Below are positions 26,029 through 34,035 of a stretch of DNA of 48,700 nucleotides, piece by piece. The translations under genes were made by a program, and so were the position numbers. Each line of letters starts with the position of its first letter. Position 1 is the stretch's first letter. The notes under the pieces were generated by a model that did not search any database, was not told the origin of the DNA, and was given only the letters and a program-made list of their open reading frames with translations. This DNA is from Flavivirga rizhaonensis (lineage in GTDB: Bacteria > Bacteroidota > Bacteroidia > Flavobacteriales > Flavobacteriaceae): positions 1 to 48,700 of the forward strand of contig NZ_SRSO01000033.1 in NCBI RefSeq assembly GCF_004791695.1. The letters run 5' to 3'.

Positions 26029-26583
26029 TTATTTAAGAGGTACAGCAACTTTTACGTCATCCCACGCCATTGTTAAGAATAAATTATCTGTGGAATTATC
26101 AAAAGCTATGGTAAATTGTTCTACAGTAGAAGATAATTTCTGTACAGGAATTTCAATATTTAAAACATCAAAGTTAGCATCCCGCATTGGTTTCATATCA
26201 GAATCGACACCCCAAGGGTATTGTTTAGAATTAAATATAACAGTCCAAACGGTATCTTTTGGTACCGTCCAAAGTGTATATTTGCCCATAGGTAAAGGCA
26301 TGTCTTGTATTTCAAGAGCTTGGTTGGTTTCAAAAGTAGTTGCTTCATTAGCACCCGTACGCCAAACTTTATTAAAAGGTACTAAAGCACCAAAAATAGC
26401 TCTATTCTTTTTAGAAGGTCTATTATAAAACACTTCAAGTTTTAAATCATTAAGTTTAAATTCTACAGTATCTTTAGGACTCAGGCGTTGTGAAAAAATA
26501 TTTTCAACAAAAAAAGAATATAGAAATAGTCCTAATGCTATTATGGATAAAAGAACTAATATACGCTTTAAGAATGTATTCAT
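26029..26583 (-). CDS. DUF2911 protein, membrane-anchored, periplasmic
   Basis: The 184-residue protein has an uncleaved-looking N-terminal membrane helix (about 8-27) and a periplasmic domain with the DUF2911 features: VEFKLNDLKLEVFYNRPSKK, IFGALVPFNKVWRTGANEAT, MPLPMGKYTLWTVP and a WGVD segment. The family is widespread in Bacteroidota and its biochemical role is unknown. The gene is divergent from the ECF sigma operon, sharing a 288-base intergenic region, though nothing shows they are co-regulated. Confidence 0.92.
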   Translation of the reverse strand: MNTFLKRILVLLSIIALGLFLYSFFVENIFSQRLSPKDTVEFKLNDLKLEVFYNRPSKKNRAIFGALVPFNKVWRTGANEATTFETNQALEIQDMPLPMGKYTLWTVPKDTVWTVIFNSKQYPWGVDSDMKPMRDANFDVLNIEIPVQKLSSTVEQFTIAFDNSTDNLFLTMAWDDVKVAVPLK

Positions 26584-26807
26584 ATGCAGAGTTTAAAAAG
26601 AGTATAAATATACTTCAAAAAGAAATAATTATTAATAATGTTAACACAGATTTTAGAGTTTTTTATTGATTAAGTGGTTTAATTTTTTGTTTGAAGACAA
26701 AAACAATTAACTTTTGTCATTATACGGTTTTTAGCAGTTTATAACTGTGCTATAGAGTAATAAAAAGACAAAAAAAGCATTTTAAAAACATATTGAATAA
26801 TTTTTTT

Positions 26808-26836
26808 TGCAACACTAGACTTTTTTAGTCGTCTTT
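26808..26836 (+). promoter_or_regulatory. ECF-type promoter, probable autoregulatory site of the sigma operon
   Basis: TGCAAC at 26808-26813 and CGTC at 26830-26833 are spaced by 16 bases, the architecture expected for ECF sigma promoters (an AAC-type -35 and CGTC-type -10), unlike the housekeeping TTG/TAnnTTTG seen elsewhere in this window. It sits about 35 bases before the sigma gene, so the sigma factor may activate its own operon. Confidence 0.6.
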
Positions 26837-26871
26837 AAAATGAACTAACTCATAACCAAAAGTAAATTAGC

Positions 26872-27423
26872 ATGTTTCAAGTTGACATTATTGAACAATG
26901 TAAACAAAACAATCGCAAAGCGCAATTACAGTTATACAACCAGTACTGTGATGGGATGTATATTGTTGCTAAACGATTTTTAAAAGATGCTGCTGAAGCT
27001 GAGGATGTAGTACAAGAAGCTTTTATCAAGGCTTTTACAAAACTACATCAATATAAAGCAGAAGTAACTTTTGGTGCTTGGTTAAAACGTATTGTCGTTA
27101 ATAAAAGTATCGACTTCTTAAAAGCTAAAAAACAACAACTTGTTGAATTAGAAGAGGTGCACCTCAAAGTAGCAGATACTGAATACGAAGACAAATGGTT
27201 AGTAGACGATGCAGTTACATTAAACGATGTGAAAATTGCAATTGATAAATTACCTGATAAGTATCAATACGTTGTAATGCTTTATTTAATAGAAGGATAC
27301 GATCATCAGGAAATTTCAGAGATTTTAAATATTTCTGAAGTTGCGTCAAGAACGCAATTATCAAGAGGAAAAGTTAAATTACAAGAACTGTTAATACTTA
27401 AAAAAAATGGCACGAGATATTAG
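26872..27423 (+). CDS. ECF RNA polymerase sigma factor
   Basis: The 183-residue protein has sigma region 2 at about 9-85, including the core-binding and -10-recognition helices (AEAEDVVQEAFIKAF and FGAWLKRIVVNKSIDFL). Region 4 lies at about 118-172 (IDKLPDKYQYVVMLYLIEG, then the HQEISEILNISEVASRTQLS helix-turn-helix). Region 3 is absent, as in ECF factors. The last 17 bases overlap the next gene, which has a membrane helix and is probably its anti-sigma partner. The signal it answers to is unknown. Confidence 0.96.
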   Translation: MFQVDIIEQCKQNNRKAQLQLYNQYCDGMYIVAKRFLKDAAEAEDVVQEAFIKAFTKLHQYKAEVTFGAWLKRIVVNKSIDFLKAKKQQLVELEEVHLKVADTEYEDKWLVDDAVTLNDVKIAIDKLPDKYQYVVMLYLIEGYDHQEISEILNISEVASRTQLSRGKVKLQELLILKKNGTRY

Positions 27424-27982
27424 AGAGTTATTTAAGGATGACAAAATAACGCATGAAAAGATGCCTGAAAATCATCAAGAAAGATTTCTTGAAAAGTTAG
27501 ATGAAGCAATGCCAGTAGCGAGCAAATCTAAATTTAATTGGATGCGTATTGCTGCCAGTATCGTATTGTTAATTGGTTTAGGCTTTGGAGCTTTTAAGTT
27601 TTTACAACCAAAAGAAGTGAAGCCAATAGAGGTTGTAGCGACAGAAACTGATGAAACAAAAACCTTGGGAGATGTATCTCCTGGACTTAAAAAAGTTGAA
27701 GATTATTATTTAGCGAGTATCAATTTAGAATTATCTAAAATGAAATATACTCCCGAAACTAAAGATCTTTTCGATGGGTATTTGTTACAATTAGATGAGC
27801 TTGATAAAGAGTATAAACGCTTATCTGAAGAATTAACCGAGTCAGGACCGAGTGAATTAACGGTAAATGCATTAATTGATAATTTAAAGTTTCGTTTAAA
27901 TCTTTTGTATCGTTTAAGAGATCAATTAAAAGAATTAAATACTTCGAGTGATGTTACAGAAGAAGTAGAACAATCAATTTAA
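27407..27982 (+). CDS. Membrane-anchored protein, probable anti-sigma factor of the adjacent ECF sigma
   Basis: The 191-residue protein has a charged cytoplasmic N-terminus of about 40 residues, a single membrane helix (MRIAASIVLLIGLGFGAFKF, about 46-65) and a periplasmic C-terminal region of about 120 residues predicted to be helical and charged. This one-helix layout and the 17-base overlap with the sigma gene fit an anti-sigma factor. I see no zinc-binding ZAS motif (HxxxCxxC) in the N-terminus, so it would be a ZAS-less kind. Function is inferred from context. Confidence 0.65.
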   Translation: MARDIRELFKDDKITHEKMPENHQERFLEKLDEAMPVASKSKFNWMRIAASIVLLIGLGFGAFKFLQPKEVKPIEVVATETDETKTLGDVSPGLKKVEDYYLASINLELSKMKYTPETKDLFDGYLLQLDELDKEYKRLSEELTESGPSELTVNALIDNLKFRLNLLYRLRDQLKELNTSSDVTEEVEQSI

Positions 27983-27992
27983 AAATCAAAAA

Positions 27993-29573
27993 ATGAACAA
28001 TACAATCATAAAAATCAAATTATTTGCCTTAAGCTTACTCGTTACTGGGGGGCTGATGGCACAACAAAAATTAGAAAAAGTATCGCAATCTATTAAAGTA
28101 AATAAAGATGTTACTATCGATTTAAACACTAGCCATTGCAATTTAGTAATTGATACGTGGAATAAAGATGCCATCGAAATCGAAGCTTATATTGAAGGCG
28201 ATGAATTAAGCAAAGAAGCGTTAGAAAATGCTTTAAAAAATTGGGATGTAGATGTTGATGCTTCTAGTGGATTAGTTAAAATTAAAACAAAAGGTACTGG
28301 AGGTAACTCTTGGGTATATAATTCAAGTCATAACGATAATGAGGCAGTACATGCTCTATTAGAAGAGTTAAAGTTTGAATTGGCAGATTTACCAGAAGTG
28401 TTAATTGATGGGGTGGACTTTGTAATGCCAGAAGTACCAGAACTTCCTGAAATGCCTCAACTACCCGTAATGCCAGAGTTGCCAGAACTACCTAAGTTAC
28501 CAGAAGGAGTCAATGAGATTCACTTTGATTACAAGGCCTATAAAAAGGATGGCGAAAAGTATTTGGAGGAATATACACAAAAATTCGAATCGAAATTTGG
28601 TAAAGATTATGCTGAAAAAATGGAAGCATGGGGGGAGAAATTTGGAAAGGAATGGGGTGAAAAGTATGGGAAGCAAATGGAAGCATGGGGAGAGAAGTTC
28701 GGAAAAGAATGGGAAGAAAAATATGGAAAGCAAATGGAAGAATGGGGAGAACGTTTTGCTGAAAAAATGGAAAGTCAAGCTGAACGTATTGAAGCACGTG
28801 CTGAGCAGATAGAAAGGAGAAAAGAACATGCAGAAAGAAGAAAAGAACACATGGAAAAGCATGCAGAGAAAAGAAAAGAATACATGGAAAAACATGTTAA
28901 AGCACTTGAGAAAAGAGCAGCGAACCGAGAAAAGTTGATAAAGAATAGAAAAGTTCTAATAGAAAGATTAGTTAATAAAGAGTCTAATTCTAAAATTAAA
29001 AGGACGATTAAAATTAAAATGCCTAAAAAGGCTAAGTTAAAGGTTAATGTTAGACATGGAGAGATAGAATTTGCTGCTAACGTTGATGATTTAAAAGCAG
29101 AATTATCGCATACAAAATTTACAGCATATAGCATTAATGGAAGTTCAACTTCCGTTAATGCTTCATATTCGCCTGTGTATGTAACTTATTGGAATTTAGG
29201 GGAGTTAAATCTTCGTTATACTAAAGATGTAGAACTAGGCCATGTAAAACATATGGTTTTAAATTCAAATTCATCTAATATAACTATAAAGAATTTATTA
29301 GGTAGTGCCATGATTGATGGTAATATAGGTGATTTAAAAATTTTAGATATAGGAGATACTTTTTCTAACTTAAACATCATTATTCAAAATAGTAACGCAG
29401 TGATATCGCTCCCTAAAGTAAATTATAATTTACAGTATAAAGGGAATCGTTCACATGTAAGCCATCCAAAAGAAAAACTTAACCATAATATTTCTAACTT
29501 TTCTACAGGTAGTTTAGCAAGTGGAAAAAGCATTCTTGTAAATGCTAAGTATAGCCATGTGATTATGCAGTAA
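27993..29573 (+). CDS. Exported repeat protein with Pro-rich, Lys/Glu-rich and DUF4097-like beta regions
   Basis: The 526-residue protein follows the anti-sigma gene by 10 bases. It has a signal peptide (about 1-24, ending GGLMAQQ), an N-terminal beta region, a Pro-rich stretch at about 146-172 made of PELP/PEMP units, then 19-residue repeats (MEAWGEKFGKEWGEKYGKQ) at about 210-258. A highly charged probable helix (about 258-327, runs such as ERRKEHAERRKEHMEKHAEK) follows, and the C-terminal 200 residues look like a beta-helix of the DUF4097 type. It is probably the main target of the ECF system at the cell envelope. Function unknown. Confidence 0.85.
   Translation: MNNTIIKIKLFALSLLVTGGLMAQQKLEKVSQSIKVNKDVTIDLNTSHCNLVIDTWNKDAIEIEAYIEGDELSKEALENALKNWDVDVDASSGLVKIKTKGTGGNSWVYNSSHNDNEAVHALLEELKFELADLPEVLIDGVDFVMPEVPELPEMPQLPVMPELPELPKLPEGVNEIHFDYKAYKKDGEKYLEEYTQKFESKFGKDYAEKMEAWGEKFGKEWGEKYGKQMEAWGEKFGKEWEEKYGKQMEEWGERFAEKMESQAERIEARAEQIERRKEHAERRKEHMEKHAEKRKEYMEKHVKALEKRAANREKLIKNRKVLIERLVNKESNSKIKRTIKIKMPKKAKLKVNVRHGEIEFAANVDDLKAELSHTKFTAYSINGSSTSVNASYSPVYVTYWNLGELNLRYTKDVELGHVKHMVLNSNSSNITIKNLLGSAMIDGNIGDLKILDIGDTFSNLNIIIQNSNAVISLPKVNYNLQYKGNRSHVSHPKEKLNHNISNFSTGSLASGKSILVNAKYSHVIMQ
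28620..28766 (+). repeat. 57-bp coding tandem repeat, about 2.6 copies
   Basis: Units start at 28620, 28677 and 28734 (the third is partial). Each full unit encodes 19 residues, MEAWGEKFGKEWGEKYGKQ, with small changes such as Glu for Gly. A degenerate earlier copy precedes them from about 28563. Tandem units of exact codon multiples can expand or contract by slippage without breaking the frame. Confidence 0.85.
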
Positions 29574-29599
29574 TTAGTATATCCTAACGATACTAATTA
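29571..29599. terminator. AT-rich hairpin between convergent genes
   Basis: TAATTAGTAT at 29571-29580 pairs with ATACTAATTA at 29590-29599 around a 9-base loop, starting inside the stop codon of the repeat-protein gene. It is only AT-rich and has no T run, so the terminator call is weak. Confidence 0.35.
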
Positions 29600-29608
29600 T
29601 AATCTTCA

Positions 29609-30292
29609 TTATTCTTCACAACGAATTCTCCAAAAACTAAATTTTCTTCGTGTAATAAATCCTAGCTTTTTATATAGTTGTATAGGACCAAGATTCGTTT
29701 GATCTACGTGTAAAAAAGGAACTTTATCTTTCTCCAAAATACTTTCTACAGTATGTGTAATGAGTTGTTTTGCATATCCCTTGCCAGTATAATCCGGGTG
29801 CGTTATTACAGCGCTAATTTCAATAAAATCATTAGTTTGCATCCGTTCTCCAGTTACAGCAACAAGTTTTTTATCCTTATAAATACCATAGTATTGTCCT
29901 AAAGTATTTGTTTTCGATTTAAAGAATTCTGGATATACTAGCTTAACCAAATTAATTAAGTCATCATAATGTGATTCGGTTAACTCTATAATAGCTTCTG
30001 TAATAGGATAATTTATTTTGTTGTATATAATCATTTGTAAACCTATATACTCTACAGGTTCTTTAAAATGTAAAGGCATTTTAGGCTTGTCACCAACAAT
30101 AAAAAAATCTGTGATTAATTTGGCGTGTTTTTCTATAGCCAGACTAGTATCTGCATTGTTTATAAACGCTCCAAAAGGTCCGTAATCTGGCTGAAAAAAT
30201 TTCACATCACCATAATCTATTGCATAATCATAATGGCAATCTGTTAAAGAGAACCAAACAGGGTTATCTAAAGCATCTTCAGGTATTGTCAT
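29609..30292 (-). CDS. GNAT family N-acetyltransferase (FR47-like)
   Basis: The 227-residue protein has the GNAT fold in its second half (about 95-225). The acetyl-CoA loop is in ITHPDYTGKGYAKQLITH, and the DQTNLGPIQLYKKLGFITRRKFSFW segment is the usual final helix and strand. The N-terminal 90 residues form a separate domain typical of FR47-like acetyltransferases. The acceptor, perhaps an amine or amino acid, cannot be predicted. It lies 2 bases downstream of miaA on the same strand and probably shares its transcript. Confidence 0.88.
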   Translation of the reverse strand: MTIPEDALDNPVWFSLTDCHYDYAIDYGDVKFFQPDYGPFGAFINNADTSLAIEKHAKLITDFFIVGDKPKMPLHFKEPVEYIGLQMIIYNKINYPITEAIIELTESHYDDLINLVKLVYPEFFKSKTNTLGQYYGIYKDKKLVAVTGERMQTNDFIEISAVITHPDYTGKGYAKQLITHTVESILEKDKVPFLHVDQTNLGPIQLYKKLGFITRRKFSFWRIRCEE

Positions 30293-30294
30293 TG

Positions 30295-31200
30295 TTAAGA
30301 AATATTTTTATTTATACAATTTATAATGATCTCTTTAGGCGTGGTAAAATCAAACCATTGCGTCTCCTCATTCTTTTTAAACCAGGTAAGTTGGCGTTTT
30401 GCAAAACGCCGTGTATTCTTTTTAATTTCAGAAATAGCAAAATCGAGTGACCATTCGCTATCTATATATTTAAATAATTCTTTATAACCAACCGTATTTA
30501 AGGCGTTTAAATCTTTATAAGGTACAAGGCTTTTAACTTCTCCCAATAAACCTTCTTGCATCATAATATCAACTCGTTTATTGATGCGGTTATATATGAT
30601 GTCTCTTTTAGCAGTGAGTCCAATGGTAATCGTTTTAAAGTGACGTTTTATTTTTCCTTTTTTTAAAAATGAGGAATAGGGTTTACCTGTGCCAACACAA
30701 ATTTCCAGAGCACGAATAACACGATGCGGATTATCAATTGCAATCGTATTATAAGCCACAGAGTCTAGCAGTTCCAGGCGTTCTTGTAAATGAGGCAATC
30801 CTTTCGTTTCCAAATCATTATTGAGGGTCTCACGGATACTGTTTTTAACTTCAGGAAAATCATCCAAGCCTTTATTAACGGCATCAACATATAGTCCAGA
30901 GCCACCAACCATTATAACAATATCATAGGTTTTAAAAAGAGTATTTAAAGCGTTAATAGCATCTTTTTCAAAAGCACCAACATTGTAATGGTCTTCAATA
31001 GATTTGTGATGTATAAAATGATGTTTTGCTGTAGCTAATTCTTCAGGAGTGGGAGCAGCTGTACCAATTTGCATTTCTTTGAAAAACTGTCGAGAATCGG
31101 CAGATAGTATTTCAGTATTAAAATGATTAGCCAATTTAATGCTTAAAGCAGTTTTGCCAATAGCAGTAGGACCAACTATAGAAATGAGTGTCTTAGTCAT
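30295..31200 (-). CDS. miaA: tRNA dimethylallyltransferase MiaA
   Basis: MiaA transfers a dimethylallyl group to A37 of tRNAs that read UNN codons. I start it at the ATG at 31200 (MTKTLISIVGPTAIGKTALS); an earlier ATG at 31242 would add 14 non-conserved residues. With this start it has 301 residues, normal for the family. The P loop is GPTAIGKT near 9-16; the SADSRQ motif, the GGSGLYVDAV motif and the C-terminal RRFAKRQLTWFKK helix are all present. Its start overlaps the end of the ion-channel gene by 8 bases, indicating translational coupling. Confidence 0.97.
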   Translation of the reverse strand: MTKTLISIVGPTAIGKTALSIKLANHFNTEILSADSRQFFKEMQIGTAAPTPEELATAKHHFIHHKSIEDHYNVGAFEKDAINALNTLFKTYDIVIMVGGSGLYVDAVNKGLDDFPEVKNSIRETLNNDLETKGLPHLQERLELLDSVAYNTIAIDNPHRVIRALEICVGTGKPYSSFLKKGKIKRHFKTITIGLTAKRDIIYNRINKRVDIMMQEGLLGEVKSLVPYKDLNALNTVGYKELFKYIDSEWSLDFAISEIKKNTRRFAKRQLTWFKKNEETQWFDFTTPKEIIINCINKNIS

Positions 31201-32044
31201 TATGTAAATTGTGTCCACATTTATAGCAGAACTGTGCACCATCTTTGTGTTTTTCTGCCATACAGTTTACACAAGAAAGCGAGTTTAAATGAACTTTTTG
31301 ATTTTTTGATTCTTTTTTTGATTTCTTCTGAGTGCTATATTCTGCGGATACAATACCTGTTGGTACCGCAATAATACCATAACCTAATATCATGACTAAA
31401 GACGCAATAAATTGCCCAAGAGGAGTTTGCGGTGCAATGTCACCAAAACCTACAGTAGTTAAGGTTACAATACACCAGTAAACACTCTTCGGAATATTAG
31501 AAAATCCATTTTCTTCGCCTTCAATTAAATACATAATAGTACCTAAAATAATGGCGATTATAAGTACAGCGAATAAAAACACAGATATTTTAGCCCGACT
31601 TGCTTTTAAGGCATTTACCAAATTATTTGAAGCACCTAAATAACGTGCCAGTTTTAATATTCTAAAAATTCTAAGCAACCGCAACGCTCTTAATGCAGCA
31701 AGCGCATGCACACCTCCAAAGATTAATGATATATATTTAGGTACGGTAGATAATAAATCAATAATACCATAAAAACTTGTTATATATTTAAAAGGTTTTT
31801 TTACGGTTATAATACGAGCTATGTATTCTATACTAAATAAAATGGTAATAATCCATTCTGAAATATTAAGAAAATTATGATACTTAATATCAATGCTATT
31901 AACACTTTCAAGCATTACTAATATAATACTGGTTATAATAGTAATTAGTAAAACAACATCAAATAGTTTGCCAGCAGGAGTCTCAGCTTCATAAATAATA
32001 TCATGAAGTTTTGTTTTCCAATACTGTTTTTTAGGTGTATCCAT
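31193..32044 (-). CDS. Voltage-gated-type K+ channel with C-terminal zinc ribbon
   Basis: The 283-residue membrane protein has six helices. The S4 segment carries regularly spaced Arg (RALRLLRIFRILKLARYL), and the selectivity filter TVGFGD lies between S5 and S6 near residue 195. The N-terminal tail is about 20 residues, so there is no T1 domain. The C-terminus carries two CxxC pairs (CVNC and CYKC, about 255-280) separated by 15 residues, which make a zinc-ribbon-like tail. It should conduct K+ in a voltage-influenced way. Start overlaps nothing upstream; the end overlaps miaA. Confidence 0.93.
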   Translation of the reverse strand: MDTPKKQYWKTKLHDIIYEAETPAGKLFDVVLLITIITSIILVMLESVNSIDIKYHNFLNISEWIITILFSIEYIARIITVKKPFKYITSFYGIIDLLSTVPKYISLIFGGVHALAALRALRLLRIFRILKLARYLGASNNLVNALKASRAKISVFLFAVLIIAIILGTIMYLIEGEENGFSNIPKSVYWCIVTLTTVGFGDIAPQTPLGQFIASLVMILGYGIIAVPTGIVSAEYSTQKKSKKESKNQKVHLNSLSCVNCMAEKHKDGAQFCYKCGHNLHND

Positions 32045-32068
32045 GTATTCAAAAGTAAGAAAGATAGA

Positions 32069-34033
32069 TTACTTTTTCTTTAAAAGTATGAGTGAATTCG
32101 TTTGAATATCAACAATTCTACTCATAAACTCTTTTAAAGCAGGGTAATATTCTGGCTCGTAAACAGACTTGTTAAAAGTTATGTTTAATGACATAAGAAT
32201 AGAATTGCCAACAGTTTTAGTAGAGAAAAGGACTCTACCTGAATTATTTGGTAAGGCAATATTCTTTACTTTAGGATATTCAATAACTGCATATTTTGTG
32301 TCATCGAAATTAAATTTAAATGAATAAAAATAGGCGTCTTTATAACCAAAATCAATGGGGTATGTTCTTTCCTGTAGTTTAAATGGGTTTTCGTTAAAAA
32401 ACTTAACAAAAAACGGATTTAAATAAATATTGTCTCCAGTATCTTCATAATTATAGTCAATGTGATATGTTTCTTTAAAGTCGGGACCTGTTATACCACT
32501 GCTTGAAACTACAAAATTTGAAATGTCCAAATAAGGAAACTTGTTTTCTAATTCTTGTAGATAAGCATCTTTATTTTTATAATATGATTTTTTATAATTT
32601 AAGGCGTGGTATCCAGTTCGTTTTGATTTTATGTTTCCAGAAATAATGTCGTTTTCATCGAGATGCAATTCTGCATTATAATAAACTTTTGAAACTTTGT
32701 CTGGTTTTATGTCTACCCATTCGCTCCCATTTTTAAAATCCATAAGCCTGCCATCACCATTTAAGCACCTGAAAGGAATATCGCCAAAGCATAAATAATT
32801 ATCTGTAGCATCTAAATAATAAATTTTATCATTTATGGTAGCCTGAACAATTAAGTAGTTAAAATCTGAAATGATAGGAAAAACTTTTGTAGCAAAACCA
32901 TTTTCTCTGGTTGATATTAATACAGGTTTTACATTTATGTTAGCCTCTTTTAATAAGTTATGAAGCAAAATATTTATTGATGATACATTTCCGGATTTGT
33001 TTTTAATTAAATCTTTAATGGAAACATCTTCAAATATTTTATAATCCCCGTTCCATGTATAGGTTTCCTGAATATGTTTATAAATAGCGTTAGCCTTTTT
33101 TAGTAAATCATTTTCATTAATAATTTCTAGGGTCAATAAATCTTCTAAATCTATAGATTTTGATAATTGTCTCCCTATATCTTTATCTGTTTTAAATTCT
33201 CTGTCAACAGTTCTCCATGTTTTTGTATAATCATTTACTCTGCCATCAAAACCTCTAAATGTCTGTAATTCATATTCTACTCTTGCCAAATAATTGCTTT
33301 TAGAAGTCATATAATCTTCTTCTATAAAAGCTGGGATATCTTTCATAGCATAAACACTATTGGCACAATTTGCGCTACCGCCTCTGGAACTTTCGAGGCA
33401 ATTCTTTTTTTCTTCTGTTGTATTTGTTGTTAGTTTTTTACCACCTACTAACTTAATGTTATAATGCCAGTTTCCAGGAATGCTTGTTCTGTATTCGTTG
33501 TATAGAGTTGGTACATCGCTTTGAAAATCCCATCCTTTATAGTTAAACATAAAAGGAGAGATAAGAGTATAGCTATAGGTTATTACAGAACCTTCTTTAA
33601 TATTAGGGAGTGTAAATTTAACAAAGGTGTGGTTTTCGTCGTGTTTCTCTCTAAAAATATCCTTTTTAAGTAATGGTGTTTTAATGACTTTTCCATCTAC
33701 TAGATTATAAGTGGTTGCAACAATTTTTTCTACTTTTTGTTTTCTGTCCCCTTTATTGTATAAATGAATGGAAACGTTAGCTTTATTAAAACCTTCTTTA
33801 TTTAATATTTTTATTTTTTGTTTTATCTCGGTTCTTAAGTCATAATCAGATCTATCCACAAAGCTATTTCCATACTTATATATTATCAGTGCGTTAGCTG
33901 TAGAATCTTTTTCAAAAGTATTGGTTTTCAGATCTCCTAAAGTTACTCTGTAAGAATTGGAATGAAAGTTTGATTGAGAAAAAAGAGTTAAACTAGAGAG
34001 AAGTAAAAAGGATAAGAAGATGGTTTGATTCAT
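32069..34033 (-). CDS. Exported DUF3857/transglutaminase-like protein with apparently inactive core
   Basis: The 654-residue protein has a signal peptide (about 1-20, ending LTLFSQ), an N-terminal DUF3857 beta domain (about 55-240, with KFTLPNIKEGSVITYSY), a transglutaminase-like core (about 285-400) and C-terminal beta domains. In active transglutaminase relatives a Cys precedes the helix, commonly as GDCKD; here the corresponding stretch reads KSGNVSSINILLHNLLKEA with no Cys. The Asp of YLDATDNY is present, but the expected His position reads FNYLIVQA. It is probably a non-catalytic, binding role, as in many flavobacterial paralogues. It is 2 bases from the exonuclease gene. Confidence 0.85.
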   Translation of the reverse strand: MNQTIFLSFLLLSSLTLFSQSNFHSNSYRVTLGDLKTNTFEKDSTANALIIYKYGNSFVDRSDYDLRTEIKQKIKILNKEGFNKANVSIHLYNKGDRKQKVEKIVATTYNLVDGKVIKTPLLKKDIFREKHDENHTFVKFTLPNIKEGSVITYSYTLISPFMFNYKGWDFQSDVPTLYNEYRTSIPGNWHYNIKLVGGKKLTTNTTEEKKNCLESSRGGSANCANSVYAMKDIPAFIEEDYMTSKSNYLARVEYELQTFRGFDGRVNDYTKTWRTVDREFKTDKDIGRQLSKSIDLEDLLTLEIINENDLLKKANAIYKHIQETYTWNGDYKIFEDVSIKDLIKNKSGNVSSINILLHNLLKEANINVKPVLISTRENGFATKVFPIISDFNYLIVQATINDKIYYLDATDNYLCFGDIPFRCLNGDGRLMDFKNGSEWVDIKPDKVSKVYYNAELHLDENDIISGNIKSKRTGYHALNYKKSYYKNKDAYLQELENKFPYLDISNFVVSSSGITGPDFKETYHIDYNYEDTGDNIYLNPFFVKFFNENPFKLQERTYPIDFGYKDAYFYSFKFNFDDTKYAVIEYPKVKNIALPNNSGRVLFSTKTVGNSILMSLNITFNKSVYEPEYYPALKEFMSRIVDIQTNSLILLKKK

Positions 34034-34035
34034 AC

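Noticed and set aside
28497..28895. Long antisense frames opposite the repeat protein, rich in Phe and Cys
   Set aside because: They mirror the low-complexity Lys/Glu codons on the plus strand. Composition, not a gene.
31201..31242. Upstream start for miaA
   Set aside because: The extra 14 residues lie inside the channel gene and do not resemble any MiaA; ATG at 31200 is the conserved start.
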